Below are positions 24,241-35,849 of a stretch of 64,000 nt of DNA, one piece after another. Each line of letters opens with the position of its first letter. Within the stretch, counting starts at the first letter, position 1. Source of the stretch: Brasenia schreberi. Taxonomy: Eukaryota > Streptophyta > Magnoliopsida > Nymphaeales > Cabombaceae. The stretch lies in assembly GCA_036023115.1 (NCBI GenBank), contig JAYKKT010000061.1:17459501-17523500 (forward strand), in the 5' to 3' direction. Under the pieces are notes generated by a model. The model was not told the DNA's origin. It was given only the letters and a program-made list of their open reading frames with translations, and made no database searches. A program made the translations under genes and the position numbers.

Positions 24241-26080
24241 TGAAAATCCAACTATATTTAGTCATCGAGATTTTGGTCGAAAGAAAACTTAATACATAAA
24301 AAAGGGCAAAACATAAACCAATAATGCAAAAATCACAAGAAGCCCTCTTCAAACATACCCTATCTTCCTTTTTCTGCTTTTTTTCTTCTTTATTCGCAAA
24401 TGGATCCAAAGAGTTGTTTGGCTACGGAAGAAGAAAACACATACGCCAAATTCAAGCTACAACGGTCCTTGAAGAAACGACGTGGAATGACAGATGACAA
24501 GGTATTGTGTGCATACAAAGAGAGTTGACAACTGAGGGTATTATGGGTATTTTAAAAAATATGCAGGGCCAATTTCAAAGTCATGGTGAAAAAGGAGTCG
24601 ACGAGTAACTATTATGTTCTAATTTTCCTAGAGTCTGACCCAAGTCGAATCTATTAGCACCCCTAGTTGATGCCCATTAAAAGGAAGAAAACCTTGGTCA
24701 TAGTATTTAACATATAAAACATGCAAATATTTAATCAATGGTATTCTATGTTGCACGGAAATGGGATACGAAAATGGCAACTCTCTAACAATTAGGAAAT
24801 GGGGAAGCAATATATATTTATATATACACACACTCATTTGCATAAAAAATGAAAAAAATGGCATTGTAATAAACTAAGCTATCTTATGAATATGATAGAA
24901 GATATATTTCAAATGTAATCTCTTTGTTCAGTCAAACTATGTTTAAGACATTTGATGAAGTTCTATAGTTGAGGGGGGACCCGTGCCATCGTATTGATAT
25001 AAAAATTATGTGTGTGCAAGTATAGCTCTCCTAGCTGAACCTTCAAGTTTTGAGTTCCATGACTTCAGATAGAGCTCTACCTAACCCTGTCTTGACTCTA
25101 AAATAAAGGGCATTACTATTTACACACTCCTTTTACTATCGAAATATAACTTTTTTCAAAAAATACCAAAATTATCCCTCATATAAATACTCTCTCCTTT
25201 CGCACCCAATTTCACAATTCTATCAAACACTCACCCAAATTCACCGAGGATCTATCTCGTCGAAGCTCTTTGCTTATTGATGGATGTTTCATTTAGCATT
25301 GTTGTCTTCTTTAGAGCTTAACAATACATATTCTTATTAATGTCATTGAAGAAAAACAAAGAAGAAAAAAAAGAAAAAACTAAAAAAAAGTCAATCAAAA
25401 AGAAGAAGAGCATCAATAACAATAAGAATCAACAAGAAATGGCTATCTTTGGAGAGGAGTGTGGTGACTCTCTCTCTCTCTCTCAGCACGCATGTGTAGA
25501 GTTTTAGCTAGTTACTTGGTTATGAAGGAGATGGCGATCTTTGTGTAGGTGATTTTCGTTGTTGCTCGTGGATTTTCATCTCTTGAAATCGTTGCATTTC
25601 CTTTAAAGTTTGTTTATGAAGAGGTGCGATGATTATAAATGTAATTCCTCGTTCTGAATGCTCTTCGTCATGACAGACCCCTTTACACCCATAGAATATG
25701 AGCATCTTCTTCAAAAAAAAGACGCAGTCTTTCTTTCATTACAACTACAACTGAGTTGAAGTTCTTTTGCTCTGTGCTTCTTGTGGATTTACTTTTCCCT
25801 CCTCTTTGTATTTTTTTGGGTTTTATTTTTGCCCGGATGTCAGTGTTTTGGTTCTTTTGTTGTTAAGGGCTTGGTTTACTTTTCAAGATACTTGTTTTGT
25901 TGGTATTGAAGAATAGGTTTTGAAACGTTAAATGGGGCACCTCCAAATTAGCTCATCCGAAAAAGATAATCTTCAATGGTCACAATAAATCGGTTCCTGT
26001 CGGCCTGTGTTGACTGATTAATTCGTGTACAAATCTTTCTGATTCAATCATTAGCTGATGAACTGATTAACGCAATCATC
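24241..26080. other. Non-genic region with a possible Mutator-like terminus
   Basis: No gene. A sequence at about 25108-25330 starting CATTACTATTTACACACTCC resembles the terminus seen near 1262. A (TC)n run lies at about 25470-25484, and poly-A rich simple sequence at about 25350-25400. Confidence 0.35.
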
Positions 26081-26332
26081 TTATAGGATTTTATGATGCT
26101 CATCAATATCCAACCTTGTGTTGCATATATCGTTCGCAATTCTAGTGCTTTCAAGTGCCGTGCGACCTTTATATTGAGCAAAACTTGCCCATTTACAAGC
26201 TGATGATAGTCCCATGTACTTTGTTTGAACCCCCTTGAATACCGATGGATTTTTGGGAGTTGCCGACCTAGCCACCGTCACGTTGGAGGGCACCATGCGG
26301 GTTCCAAAATTTTTCAAGAATTTTAGAAACAA
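26081..26332 (-). other. Short open frame, unrecognised
   Basis: An 83-codon minus-strand frame contains LSSACKWASFAQYKGRTALE and DICNTRLDIDEHHK, which has a protein-like composition, and it includes one arm of the inverted repeat. I do not recognise a family. It may be part of the same element or captured gene as the frame at 27237-27581. Confidence 0.25.
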
Positions 26333-26437
26333 ATCTGTCGTCAGTTTTCAACACATTGGAATGTGTTGAGTGTCGTCACTGATGATATGAAATCGCAAAG
26401 CTCTGCAACCCGCATGGTGCCCTCCAACGTGACGGTG
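26273..26437. repeat. Perfect 31-bp inverted repeat with 103-bp loop
   Basis: Bases 26273-26303 are the exact reverse complement of 26407-26437. Both arms encode RMVPSNVTV when read towards the loop on one strand or away from it on the other. Arms do not extend beyond 31 bp. A transcript across this could form a long perfect stem. Confidence 0.9.
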
Positions 26438-27236
26438 ACTTTGGAACGAAAAGGCTCATCATCTCTGTCCTCAAACACTTTTTGCATATTCCGCAAATTC
26501 ATCCTAAACAACTTCTTCCCCGCACTTAAACATGGATACTTTTCATTTCATATTAGAAGACGACCGGTTGTAAGCATTTTAATCGCAAAACTGGAATGCT
26601 CCAGGGCTCGGTGGTAAGTCCTTCAATAATTTTGAGACCGTTATACCATCATAACTTTTAGAAAGAACGAGGGAGAAGAGGAAAAGGTTACTAAAGCTAT
26701 AAAATTGGGGGCTTACAAGTTCATTTCGTTGAAAAGCTTTGTGAAATCATAACTGGCTTTGGTATTACGGAAGTTGATTGCATATGAATTCTTGATATCA
26801 TCTATGAAAGGATCATTTCAACTACAGTTCCAACATCATTTCAAAGAATAATAATGAAATGGACATTTTTCACCTTCCTGGTTCACAATTTCCCTTTAAC
26901 ATTTCCAAAGTATTTGACATCCGTTTTCCCTTTCGCTTTCCCTTCCTCCATCACCACGAATCCAAAGCCTTGAGATCAAGAAGTAGGTTTCGTCAACTGT
27001 ACTGGCCATGCCAAATTCCATTCCAGTATCCAAATAGGCTCAAACGGGTTCTGTTTCACCTTGGTTTGGGGTGACATCTTTCGGAGGAGCTCCCCCTCCA
27101 TATGTCTGGTTCAGGCATGATCATTTCCCATAGGAGCTCCGCACTTGGCCCAAGCCAAATCACGAATATTGCTTGGTTTACTAGGGTTAGCGCCCACTTT
27201 GGGGATTCATGGCAAGCGCAGGGATCCGTGAGTTAA

Positions 27237-27581
27237 TTATGCTTTGTTGCTTGTTCTTCCCTGATACGTTAAATATTTTAGGATTTTGTCGATCCACATC
27301 AATAGTTTGGTCCTCAAATTTGCGAAGGGCATGAGGCTGCAAATAGAAGCCAAGAATGCTTCACCAAGATTGGTATGAGAAGCGACGAAAGATGATTTTG
27401 CAATCAAGATACTTTCAGAAACCAGCTCCAAATCTTGACTCTTGAATTTTTTAAATGGACCTGCCACAAATGAAACCAAAGAACCTCCAAATTCCACCTT
27501 AAGAGTCCCAAAGTCTAAGATAAAGAAAAGAGCAAGGCATGCAGCACTAGGCAATAACAGGTCCTTTAATTGGAGCTTCAA
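27237..27581 (-). CDS. Unrecognised 114-codon ORF next to a primer-binding site
   Basis: An uninterrupted minus-strand frame begins MKLQLKDLLLPSAACLALFF, a hydrophobic N-terminus that could be a signal or membrane segment. It continues with FGTLKVEFGGSLVSFVAGPF and ASHTNLGEAFLASICSLMP. Its start lies about 10 bp downstream (minus sense) of the TGGTATCAG site that abuts the LTR at 27592-27921, so it sits where a retrotransposon's first ORF or a captured gene segment would be. It shows no gag, zinc-knuckle or pol motif. It is a frame with protein-like composition, not a confirmed gene. Confidence 0.3.
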   Translation of the reverse strand: MKLQLKDLLLPSAACLALFFILDFGTLKVEFGGSLVSFVAGPFKKFKSQDLELVSESILIAKSSFVASHTNLGEAFLASICSLMPFANLRTKLLMWIDKILKYLTYQGRTSNKA

Positions 27582-27591
27582 CTGATACCAT

Positions 27592-27921
27592 GTGAGGTTT
27601 GTAATGAAAGGCCTTCACAAATCAGATTCTTAAGTCTGTGATGGCAATGGAGGAAGTCAGCCTGCAGTCCTATAGAGAAAGTTTGAGTTTTGCAACTCCA
27701 ATATCTTTACGATTGAAGAATAAAGCAACAGATCTGCAACCTGGCCAAAACCAAATTAAACAAACTGAATACTTCATTATTCAAGAGCCCAAAGGCTTCA
27801 AGTTACATGTACAAGAAGTTCCTTATTTGTAGAATGGGCACTAAAGAGAGAATAGTCATTACAACATTATTGTAGCAGCAGCACTGTAGTAATGGATAGG
27901 TTCTACAGTTTCACTCTAACA
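27592..27921 (-). mobile_element. LTR with adjacent primer-binding site
   Basis: The 330-bp segment has LTR-type ends: on the plus strand it starts TGTGAGGTTT and ends CTCTAACA. Immediately next to it, minus strand 27591 downwards, is TGGTATCAG, matching the 5' part of the initiator-tRNA-Met primer-binding site. Ends resemble those of the copia LTRs at 45.1 and 50.2 kb (TGTGAGGTTC, CCTAACA). It would be a 5' LTR of a minus-strand element. No partner LTR was found to the left, so the element is truncated. Confidence 0.5.
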
Positions 27922-28859
27922 AAATAAAAAAAAAGGAAGACATGTAAGAAGAAACACATGAGATCAACTTAGATGCCATTTCAAATAGAAAATACATGAG
28001 GTCATAGGAACATTCTATAAGTAGAAAGAAAACTACGAGAGAAAAACTTCACGTAACTACCTTATAGTTTGTGAGCTTATCAATATGCTTTGTGATACCT
28101 TGCAGTATTTTGCTTGAAAATGATGGTTGTAAAATTCAGAGATCACACAAGGTGTGTGCAATATGCTAAAATATATAGAATTTTTTTTATAAAAAGTAAT
28201 AATGCATTGGGTTTGAAGGTTAATGATTTAATGATCACTTAAAATTTTTTGTCGAGGACTTATGTTAATTCGGGGTGAAACTAATGTACATATAGTTTCT
28301 TGGAGTATCTCTCTTTAATAAGATTACTTGCTTTGAAAATATATTCGATCATAGCTCAATGCTCTCTCCAACATAAACTTATGGATGATTAATCTACCAT
28401 ATTAGTGATTACATACTCATGTCATCTAGTGTAATCGTGTACGTGAATGACACACACATACCATAATCTCATAAATTTTGGATGTATATAGGTTTATAAA
28501 AAAATCATAAAAGATGAGACCCAACTTAAAACTAAACTTGTTTGTGACAAAAATCTTGTATTATGTGTTCAGTAAAACTATTAGAACTCCATCTATATGT
28601 GTTCAAATCCCTCAAGAGTAGTTTCATTTGAAAGCTAATTTCCACATCTTTTCAAATTAATAAATTTCATGAAAATAAGAAACCTGGAAAAGAGATACAA
28701 GCATTTTATTGAGACCCTAAATCTCAGTAATATCCATTGTCCAAATTCCAGAATAGCATTCGGTTAGAATTTCTTCTCAGATTTTTGTTTAATCATGAAA
28801 GACTCAAAAATATCAATAATTTTTTTAATAAAGCTCACATCTTGTACCACTGAAATAAA
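27922..28859. other. Non-genic region
   Basis: AT-rich sequence with no supported gene or repeat. Confidence 0.4.
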
Positions 28860-29165
28860 ATTTTAGAGATTTTTGGACCCTCATAAGGACCTCTAGAAAC
28901 TACAAACTTTCATGTTATAAAACAGAATCAGGCCATGTGAAATCAACTTCGTTTTAGAAAAGGTTGTTTCGAATCAAAATTGTTTTGAGAAAACTCTAGA
29001 TTCCAAAATCACTCCTCCTAAGTGTCTAGGCTGACCCTTGAGCTCCGGTTCAAGAAGACCTACATCAACAAGAGCCTACTTTCCTATAAATTGCTGAATA
29101 GTCAGATAAATCTCCTTTCAAGTTTGAGTAAAGTTGATGATATGCTCATGCACATTTTTTTGTAA
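28860..29165 (+). mobile_element. LTR fragment of the Tat-type gypsy family
   Basis: Contains GACCCTTGAGCTCCGGTTCA and, downstream, AGTTTGAGTAAAGTTGATG, in the same order and spacing as the U5 part of the solo LTR at 36.78-36.92 kb. Orientation is plus. Both ends are lost; the RTE LINE fragment follows directly. Confidence 0.45.
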
Positions 29166-29209
29166 GCAAAAGTTTTAAGTCGATACAAGACAAAAAAATG
29201 TTCTTTACA

Positions 29210-30062
29210 AGTGCAAGATAAACTTAAGAAAAAAAGATATATTATAAATTATATTATGCCAACAAAACTAATGAAACTTGAGAGGTTTATGAGAAAAGAA
29301 AGAAAGAAGCAAAAAGCGTTATCAATGAAGCAAAAGTCAAATTTGAGAGGATTTATATGAAGAGCTCAATTGAAAAAGGGTGAATGAGATATTTTTAGGA
29401 TAACTAAGTCTAAAAATAAGAAAACTAAGGATATGACTTTTGTTAGATGTATCAAAGATAATGACGAGAAGATTCTAGTGGTAAGTGAGATATAAAAAAT
29501 AGATGAAAATTATTTCATAAGCTTTTTAGTAAAAATATAGATGATAGTATTAACTTAAAAGATCAAATCAAATCAAAAGAGTATATAAACTATAATTATA
29601 TCAACATATTCAAAGGAATAAAGTTAAAGATGCTCTTAGACATATGAAGGTTAGTAAATTTTTAGGATTAAACAATATTCTTATAGATTTATGAAAAATC
29701 TTTGGAGATAGATATCACTTGGCTTACAAGATTATTTAGTGAAATCTATAAAATCAAAAGATCTTCAGAAATAGAGGACGAGTATAGTTATACTCATATA
29801 CAAGAATAAAGAAGACATCCAGAATTGTATGAATTATTGGGTATCAAGTTGATGAGTCATACTATGGAATTATGGAAAAAATTATTGAACATTCATTAAG
29901 ACAAATATTGAGTACAATGGAGAACTCATTCAAAATTGTGTGAATTGTCCTACTATCAAGTTGATGAGTCATACTATGAAATTATGGAAAAGAATTATTG
30001 AATGTATTGAGACAAATATCGAGTATAACAAAGAACCAATTTAGATTTATGTTAGAGAGATG
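29210..30062 (+). mobile_element. RTE-clade LINE fragment, truncated at both ends
   Basis: Aligns by eye with 55.83-56.57 kb of the second LINE: the linker after the endonuclease and the start of the reverse transcriptase (for example a decayed form of [10 protein letters not shown]). All frames are broken. A roughly 115-bp segment containing TCAAGTTGATGAGTCATACT occurs twice, at about 29810-29910 and 29925-30035. The 3' half of the RT is missing; plant-mobile-domain-like sequence begins directly after it. Confidence 0.7.
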
Positions 30063-30074
30063 TACAACATTGAG

Positions 30075-30540
30075 GCTACCAACTATATTACAACCTTTAG
30101 GTAGCCATATTTCCTATGTGCTGCCACTATCACATTCAGTTGGGTCGAAGGATAAGATTAGGAGTGAGTCCTACAACCCTTGGCGTTTGGCTCACCAATT
30201 TGGCTTAGTACAAGGAATTCGTGGTTCTGTTGATCAAGACATCACCTTCATACAAGGGCATGTGACATCCAAAAATAAAGTGCCAGTAGTTTCTTTTGTC
30301 AATGCATCATAGGGTGTCGGAATTCCAAATCCACAAATTCAAGTTTGTCCTTAGAACTACTAAAGAGTATGAAGAGTTGTCGACCTTTGTTGCCTTGACC
30401 ACATTCATAAAGAACCGCCTGGCTTTCTTACAACCTCTTTGGTTCTATATTTGATTGGCGCATATTTGAGTTCATAGAGAGCTTCAACAACCACCATCGC
30501 AATATGAGTTAACCAAAGCACCCTCGGTCAAGAGGCAATA
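30075..30540 (+). pseudogene. Plant mobile domain-like fragment
   Basis: The frame running to 30312 contains SYNPWRLAHQFGLVQGI, matching the xxRxARQFGxxQGxP region of plant mobile domains. A later segment reads VLRTTKEYEELSTFVALTT in another frame. Coding sense is plus, opposite to the 23.2-kb remnant. Several stops follow. Identity rests on this short motif only. Confidence 0.4.
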
Positions 30541-31616
30541 GGTTCAAGGATGTCATAGAGGGTTCCTCAAGTTATTATGTAGAGGTTCTCAAATCCATGT
30601 TACAATTTTCGTCCTTTCTAACTTTTATTCTCTCTTATCCTTATGATATTATCTTCACACAAGCTCTAGTTGCAAAAGGAGTAGAATTCGATGATGATGA
30701 TGAGGTTCTTTTAATTTGACTTTGTCGCTTGAGGCCTCTTATCCAAAGGGTCTTGCATCTGATAACTTTCATTTTGCCTCAATATAGATCTATCATGATC
30801 ATGATAGAAGTGTTGGGCTGCTGAAGACTGTCATTAGAGTGTTTGTCCAAATGTCAAGAACACATCAGAACCCTTTCTTCTTGACTTCTATGGTATTATG
30901 TGTGATAGATGATTTGACAACACGTGCGTATGCCTTGAAGACACCCAATTACCACCGAACACGAAGATCCAACACCTCCTTGAAGCTCTTCATGAGAAGC
31001 GCTTACACCTAGCTTGTGATAACTCCTAGAGTTAATGGTCATATTGACCTTAATACCTCTGTGGTTATGAGGTTGGCCACCTCTTAATCATAAGAGTAAT
31101 ATATAATTAAATTTTAAAAAATTATTATAATTAAAGTATTTAATTATTGTTAAAAGAATTCAAAGAGGTAGCCAGATTGAGTCATTCCTATTCTAGTTGA
31201 AATGGATAAGGGGTAAAAAAGTTCTACAAATATGTAGGAGTAGAGAGCAAATGTACACAATACTTTATAGAGCTCTTTGTTTTCTCATCTGTCAAAACCT
31301 TCTTGGAAGAGTCAATGCTAGGAAGATTTAATGCCCAACAGCGACACTCGATTGGGTGCCTCAAATATGATTCCATGCCTCTATAAAGTATGCTAAATCC
31401 CATTATTGGTATTCAAGAGAGGTCGATTCAAAGCAACAACATTAGTCAATCTGTAACATTGTATTGTAATGCGGTGATATCATTGGACTAAAAGTGGTAT
31501 GCGTTTTACTAATTTTTCATAAAGCAGAACTTCGTCGTGTTCACATGAAGCTATTTTTAAGAAGGAATAGTTCGTCTATTTTTTGGTTTCTTTATTCTAT
31601 TAAATAATAAGAAAAC
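30541..31616. other. Non-genic region
   Basis: Broken frames, probably more decayed transposon sequence; no motif I can support. Confidence 0.35.
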
Positions 31617-33228
31617 TGTAGATGAGAATTTTATTCCAAAGTCTATGGAGAGACTTAAAATTAAATTCACAAATACAAGTGTGCGAGCGTGTTAGAAAGT
31701 TTTATAAAACTTACAAAGTTAGATTTGGATTTCTGACTTCTTGGGCGAATGTGGACTAGTAGCTCTTTTCAACGTAGGCTTTCTTAAACCACCGCTCAAG
31801 GGTCTGCCTAGATACTTCGAAGATCACTTTTAGATCTGAAAAGTTTTCAAAACTAAGTTCAATCCGAAAAAAATTGTCAAAATCGTGAGTTTATTCTTTG
31901 GTCAAAAGCAACTTCAATTTGTGGATGTGCATAATTTTGTTTTCAGGCCCAATTTTTCTAATTTTTTTGGTAGTCGTCGGATCTCTAAAAATCTTTAAAA
32001 TTTTACTGAGGTAGGCTCAAGTATGGAGATTTATAGACTATTTTTGTTTTGGTTATTGGATATGTGGATGTGCATAATTAAATCATTAAATTCCCTTACT
32101 TTGAAAATTGGGACAAATCCTATGATAGAAATACAAAGGCTTAAAGAAATGACTATATCTCAGCATGTAGGTACTGAATGTTTATGAAACTAGTCAACCT
32201 GGAAATCTATAAAAGTCAGCTTTCCAAGGAATTTGGATCACTAAATATGGAGTTAAGAAACTTTTATCCAACCTCTATTATAGGATGTATACTACAAACA
32301 TGTTTTATTTTGATTTTGTTCAATTTTACCCAATTTTATTCACGACCTTAAATGTTCAAATTTTATGAAGAGTGGGCTTGTGTGTGGAGAATGTGTGTAC
32401 CACGTTTCAATGTATTTAAATCGTATTTAAATCTAATTTTGATTTGATCCAAGGAAACTTTTGGTCCATAGCTGTACATGGGGCATGTGAGGCTTTAGAG
32501 TGGTCCCCTCTTGACCCATGTGGGCTTCAGTTTCTCCTTTGGGCACAGCTAGGTGAGCTCGAGTCACCCTAACCGTCTTAGTGCTTGGCTCGATCATAGG
32601 CAACCTTGGGTGGTTGCTTGTTGGCTTGATGTGGGTCTTGGTCTCACCTTTGACTCACCTTAGCCTGTCCCAATTCATGCTTTGACTTGACTCAAATGTG
32701 GTTCTTTGATTTGGACTCACCTTGATCGAGCCCAAGTCGTGCCTTGCATTGGGCCTTGGTCATGTGGTTCCCTTCTTGGAGGAGGCTTTGGCCTTGGCCT
32801 TGGTTCATCCTAGTCCACATCTTAACCATGTTGATTCCTTGATATTGCCTTGATTTGATGCAACCACCTTTGCTTGAACTTGAATTGAGCTTCGTTTTGT
32901 ATTGAACTAGATCGAGTCCTGTTTGACTAGGTATTGAATTAAGTTTTGTTTGACTTGACCCTGAATTGATTTCCAAACTTATCTGGGTCCGCTTTGCTTA
33001 CCTTTTTGGTTATTGACATATCCTTTTCTCAGGGATACACTTCCTTCTTATTCGGGTTTTGATTTGATCTAGTTTCAGATAAATCTCTTAGTTTCCTTTT
33101 CAAAATTATTTCAAATGTCCAATTTTTTCAACTATTTTCAAATCCATAATTTGTGATCTAATTTTGAAATTTCAAGAAATCTTTGGTATTTGGAAAATTT
33201 TATTTACAAAATTTTTCGGGTGTTTACA
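31617..33228 (-). mobile_element. 3' LTR of gypsy element A (Tat lineage)
   Basis: Read on the minus strand it starts TGTAAACACCCG at 33228, directly after a polypurine tract, and ends at about 31617 with CATCTACA. Start and end match those of the solo LTR at 34089-36989 (TGTAAACACCC and GTCTACA). It also shares the internal motif around GACCCTTGAGC (minus strand, about 31.8 kb). About 620 bp of it (32.51-33.13 kb) is repeated directly at 40.70-41.34 kb, as expected for the partner LTR. Confidence 0.65.
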
Positions 33229-33241
33229 GATGCCCCCCTTT
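33229..33241 (-). other. Polypurine tract of gypsy element A
   Basis: Minus strand AAAGGGGGGCATC abuts the TGTAAACACC start of the LTR, the expected site of plus-strand priming. Confidence 0.7.
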
Positions 33242-34679
33242 GACATTAATCTAAATTTATTTGATTCTTTTGTATTTTCTTTTCAGATTTGTCTTGAGAG
33301 TATGGATCTCTTCTTCGTTCCATAGCATCTCTTTTCTTGGATTAATCTCATTTGAAAAGGAGGGGATTTTAGCCAAAGAGGACTTGATATGAATGAGAAC
33401 CATGCATGAACAACCCTTTTCTGGATGCATGTGTGCATGGAGTGTGAAGTGGGTTAAGTGGGTTGTAGAGACCCTTTCATCTAATTTGGGAGCTTGGGAA
33501 GAAACCCATGAAGGTTGATTACCCCAAGTAGGATGATTCCCATGTTGTTTCATTTGATGTTTCGGGTTTTGAAAATTTATTTCAAAAAGAAACTCCCTTT
33601 TGTTTCCGTCAAAAGGGACTTCCAATTTATTATATTTCCTTTTACTTGGGTTTTAATATCCACTATTTAGCAGAGGTTTTGTTGAAAAACTTTGAATAAC
33701 ATTTCAAAATTTGATTTCCCACACAACAAGGTCTAATCCACAAACAAAATGAAATCCAAAGGGTAGGTCCTATTCCTACTCTAAGATTATAATGACAAAC
33801 TTTTTCTCTATTAGGATAAGTGGTGGAGATTTTAGGAAAGAGTTTCCCATGATCCCTTCTTAAGCATCCCGTGGTATGAGACAAAGAGACTTTTGATGAA
33901 AAATTACTCTTTTTGAGATTTGGCTTTTCTTTTGAAGGGATCTTCTATATTTGAGGTTTTGTTTTTCCTGTTCTTTTTTTTTTTTAAGACCTCTATATTG
34001 GAGGTTTTGTTTTTCTTCCTTTTCTTTTTGATTTTTTTCCAATTTTCCTTTTAAAGAAGAATGAAATGGGAGAAATAGCTTGTCCCTTTGTAAACACCCT
34101 AAAATCCCATGATTTTATAAAACATACCTGGTTTACAAAATCAACTCCAAAAAGGCACTTTGAGTTCTGAAAACCCAAGAGCCTTCCCAAGACCCTGTAA
34201 ATAGTGTTTTGAACCCCGTATCCCATATAAGTTTCTTAAAACTCGGGCTGAGCCCCATTTTTCCCAAAAAGCTAAAGACGAACAGGCGAAGCATGGAAGA
34301 CGACACTTGATCAAGAAACAACCCATAAAGCAGCTTAAAAGGGTCAACTCTAAAGCAGCCTCAGAAACAGGAGCAGAAGCCTAAAAGCAACACCCTGACC
34401 TGATAAAAGCTAGGGTCAAAAGGCAAAAGGAAGGCCCAGACCCGATACAGAATGTGAGCCCGGCACACCCAAAAGCCCAATCAAATACATTCACCCAAGC
34501 AGCATGAATCTGAGTCAGAAATAGCGAAATCAAGTAGAAACGGAGTCTAGAATGGCGAGTTGGAGTCTGGACGACAAAGTTGGGGAAAACCCAACACCAG
34601 ACGGAGCGCTGATGAAGCCAGTGCCCACACAAAACGTTCGCCTCAAAAAGCCAAGAAGGACCATCCAGAGAAAATTTGG

Positions 34680-34925
34680 ATTGGATTTGGACTATAAATA
34701 TCCAGATCCATATCCAAATAGTGTTTGGATTTGGGTCGATCCAAATAGTGTTTGGATTTGGATTGGATCTAAATAATGTTAGGATTGGATCGGATCTGGA
34801 CTAAAATATTCAGATCCGTATCCATATAAATGTTTGGATTTGGATTGGATATGGATCCAAAATATTTGAGATCTGAGATCCAGATAGTGTTTGGATTGGA
34901 TATGGATTCCAAGACCCATATCCAA
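34680..34925 (+). repeat. U3 tandem-like repeats of the solo LTR
   Basis: Repeated variants of GTGTTTGGATTTGGATTGG and GGATCCAAAT/GATCTGGA occur at least five times just upstream of the TATA box. Such U3 repeats often act as enhancers; that role is inference. Confidence 0.6.
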
Positions 34926-34941
34926 GACCCACTTCACTTGC

Positions 34942-34951
34942 CTATAAATAA
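34942..34951 (+). promoter_or_regulatory. TATA box of the solo LTR
   Basis: CTATAAATAA fits the plant TATA consensus and sits between the U3 repeats and the long GC-rich leader, setting the plus orientation of the LTR. Confidence 0.6.
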
Positions 34952-35849
34952 GAGTGAGGGGGTCTCCACAAGTTCACATGAATTTGCTTGGAGGAGAGAG
35001 AGTGAGAGAGTGGTTCAAGCCATGTTGGCTCAAGGGTGAGTGTGGGTCAAGCCTAGTGGGCTAAGTGGGCTGCATCCAAGGTGGGCTCGATCAAGGATGG
35101 TTGCAATCATGGAGAAGTGGGCTCAACCAAGAAGGACCGACTCCAAGAGGTAGGTCCCCTAATCCTAGCCTAATCACCTAACCTACTTCACTAAACCTCA
35201 CCCTAACTGAACCTAACCTAACCCAACCGACTCAAACTAGACACCTAGGCTAAACCCTAAAACCTCACGTACCCGGCCACCCGGCAATTGCCCCTAAGCA
35301 CCCTGCCGCGTCACACATGCCCTACCGCGCACCTGGCGCCTCAGCGCACCCTGCTTGTGTCCAGACGCCCTGCGCGCCCAACGCCAGACACGCCCCCTGA
35401 GCGTCAGGCGCCCTGCCCTGCTGCGGCGCCCCTTAGCGCCAAGCGCCCTGCCCTGCTATGCCAGTTACCCGAGGACCCCCCTGCCGACCTGCCACCCTTT
35501 AGGGCCAGCTTTCCCCTAGGACCGACTTTAGCTAAGCCACATCTTCTTGGCCGTGACCTTCCCTAGGACTGCCCTTAACCAACACCCTAACCGTGCACCC
35601 TTTGGTCGGACCCAAACTCCCAACACACAAGCTTTCCCTAAGCCTCAAACTCTCTCTTAAACCCACTTAGGGAGACCCCTCTTGGCTGCCCGAAGTGGAC
35701 CACAAGCCCAAGCACGAGCAAGTGAAGAGGAACCAGCTATTTGTAAGTGTCTAAACTTGGTCCCTTACACTAACTTGCTTTATACTTAATTCAATTTGGA
35801 TACGGGGTTGTATTAACGGAGCCTTGTCTCCCCTTGGGTTGTAATAAGG

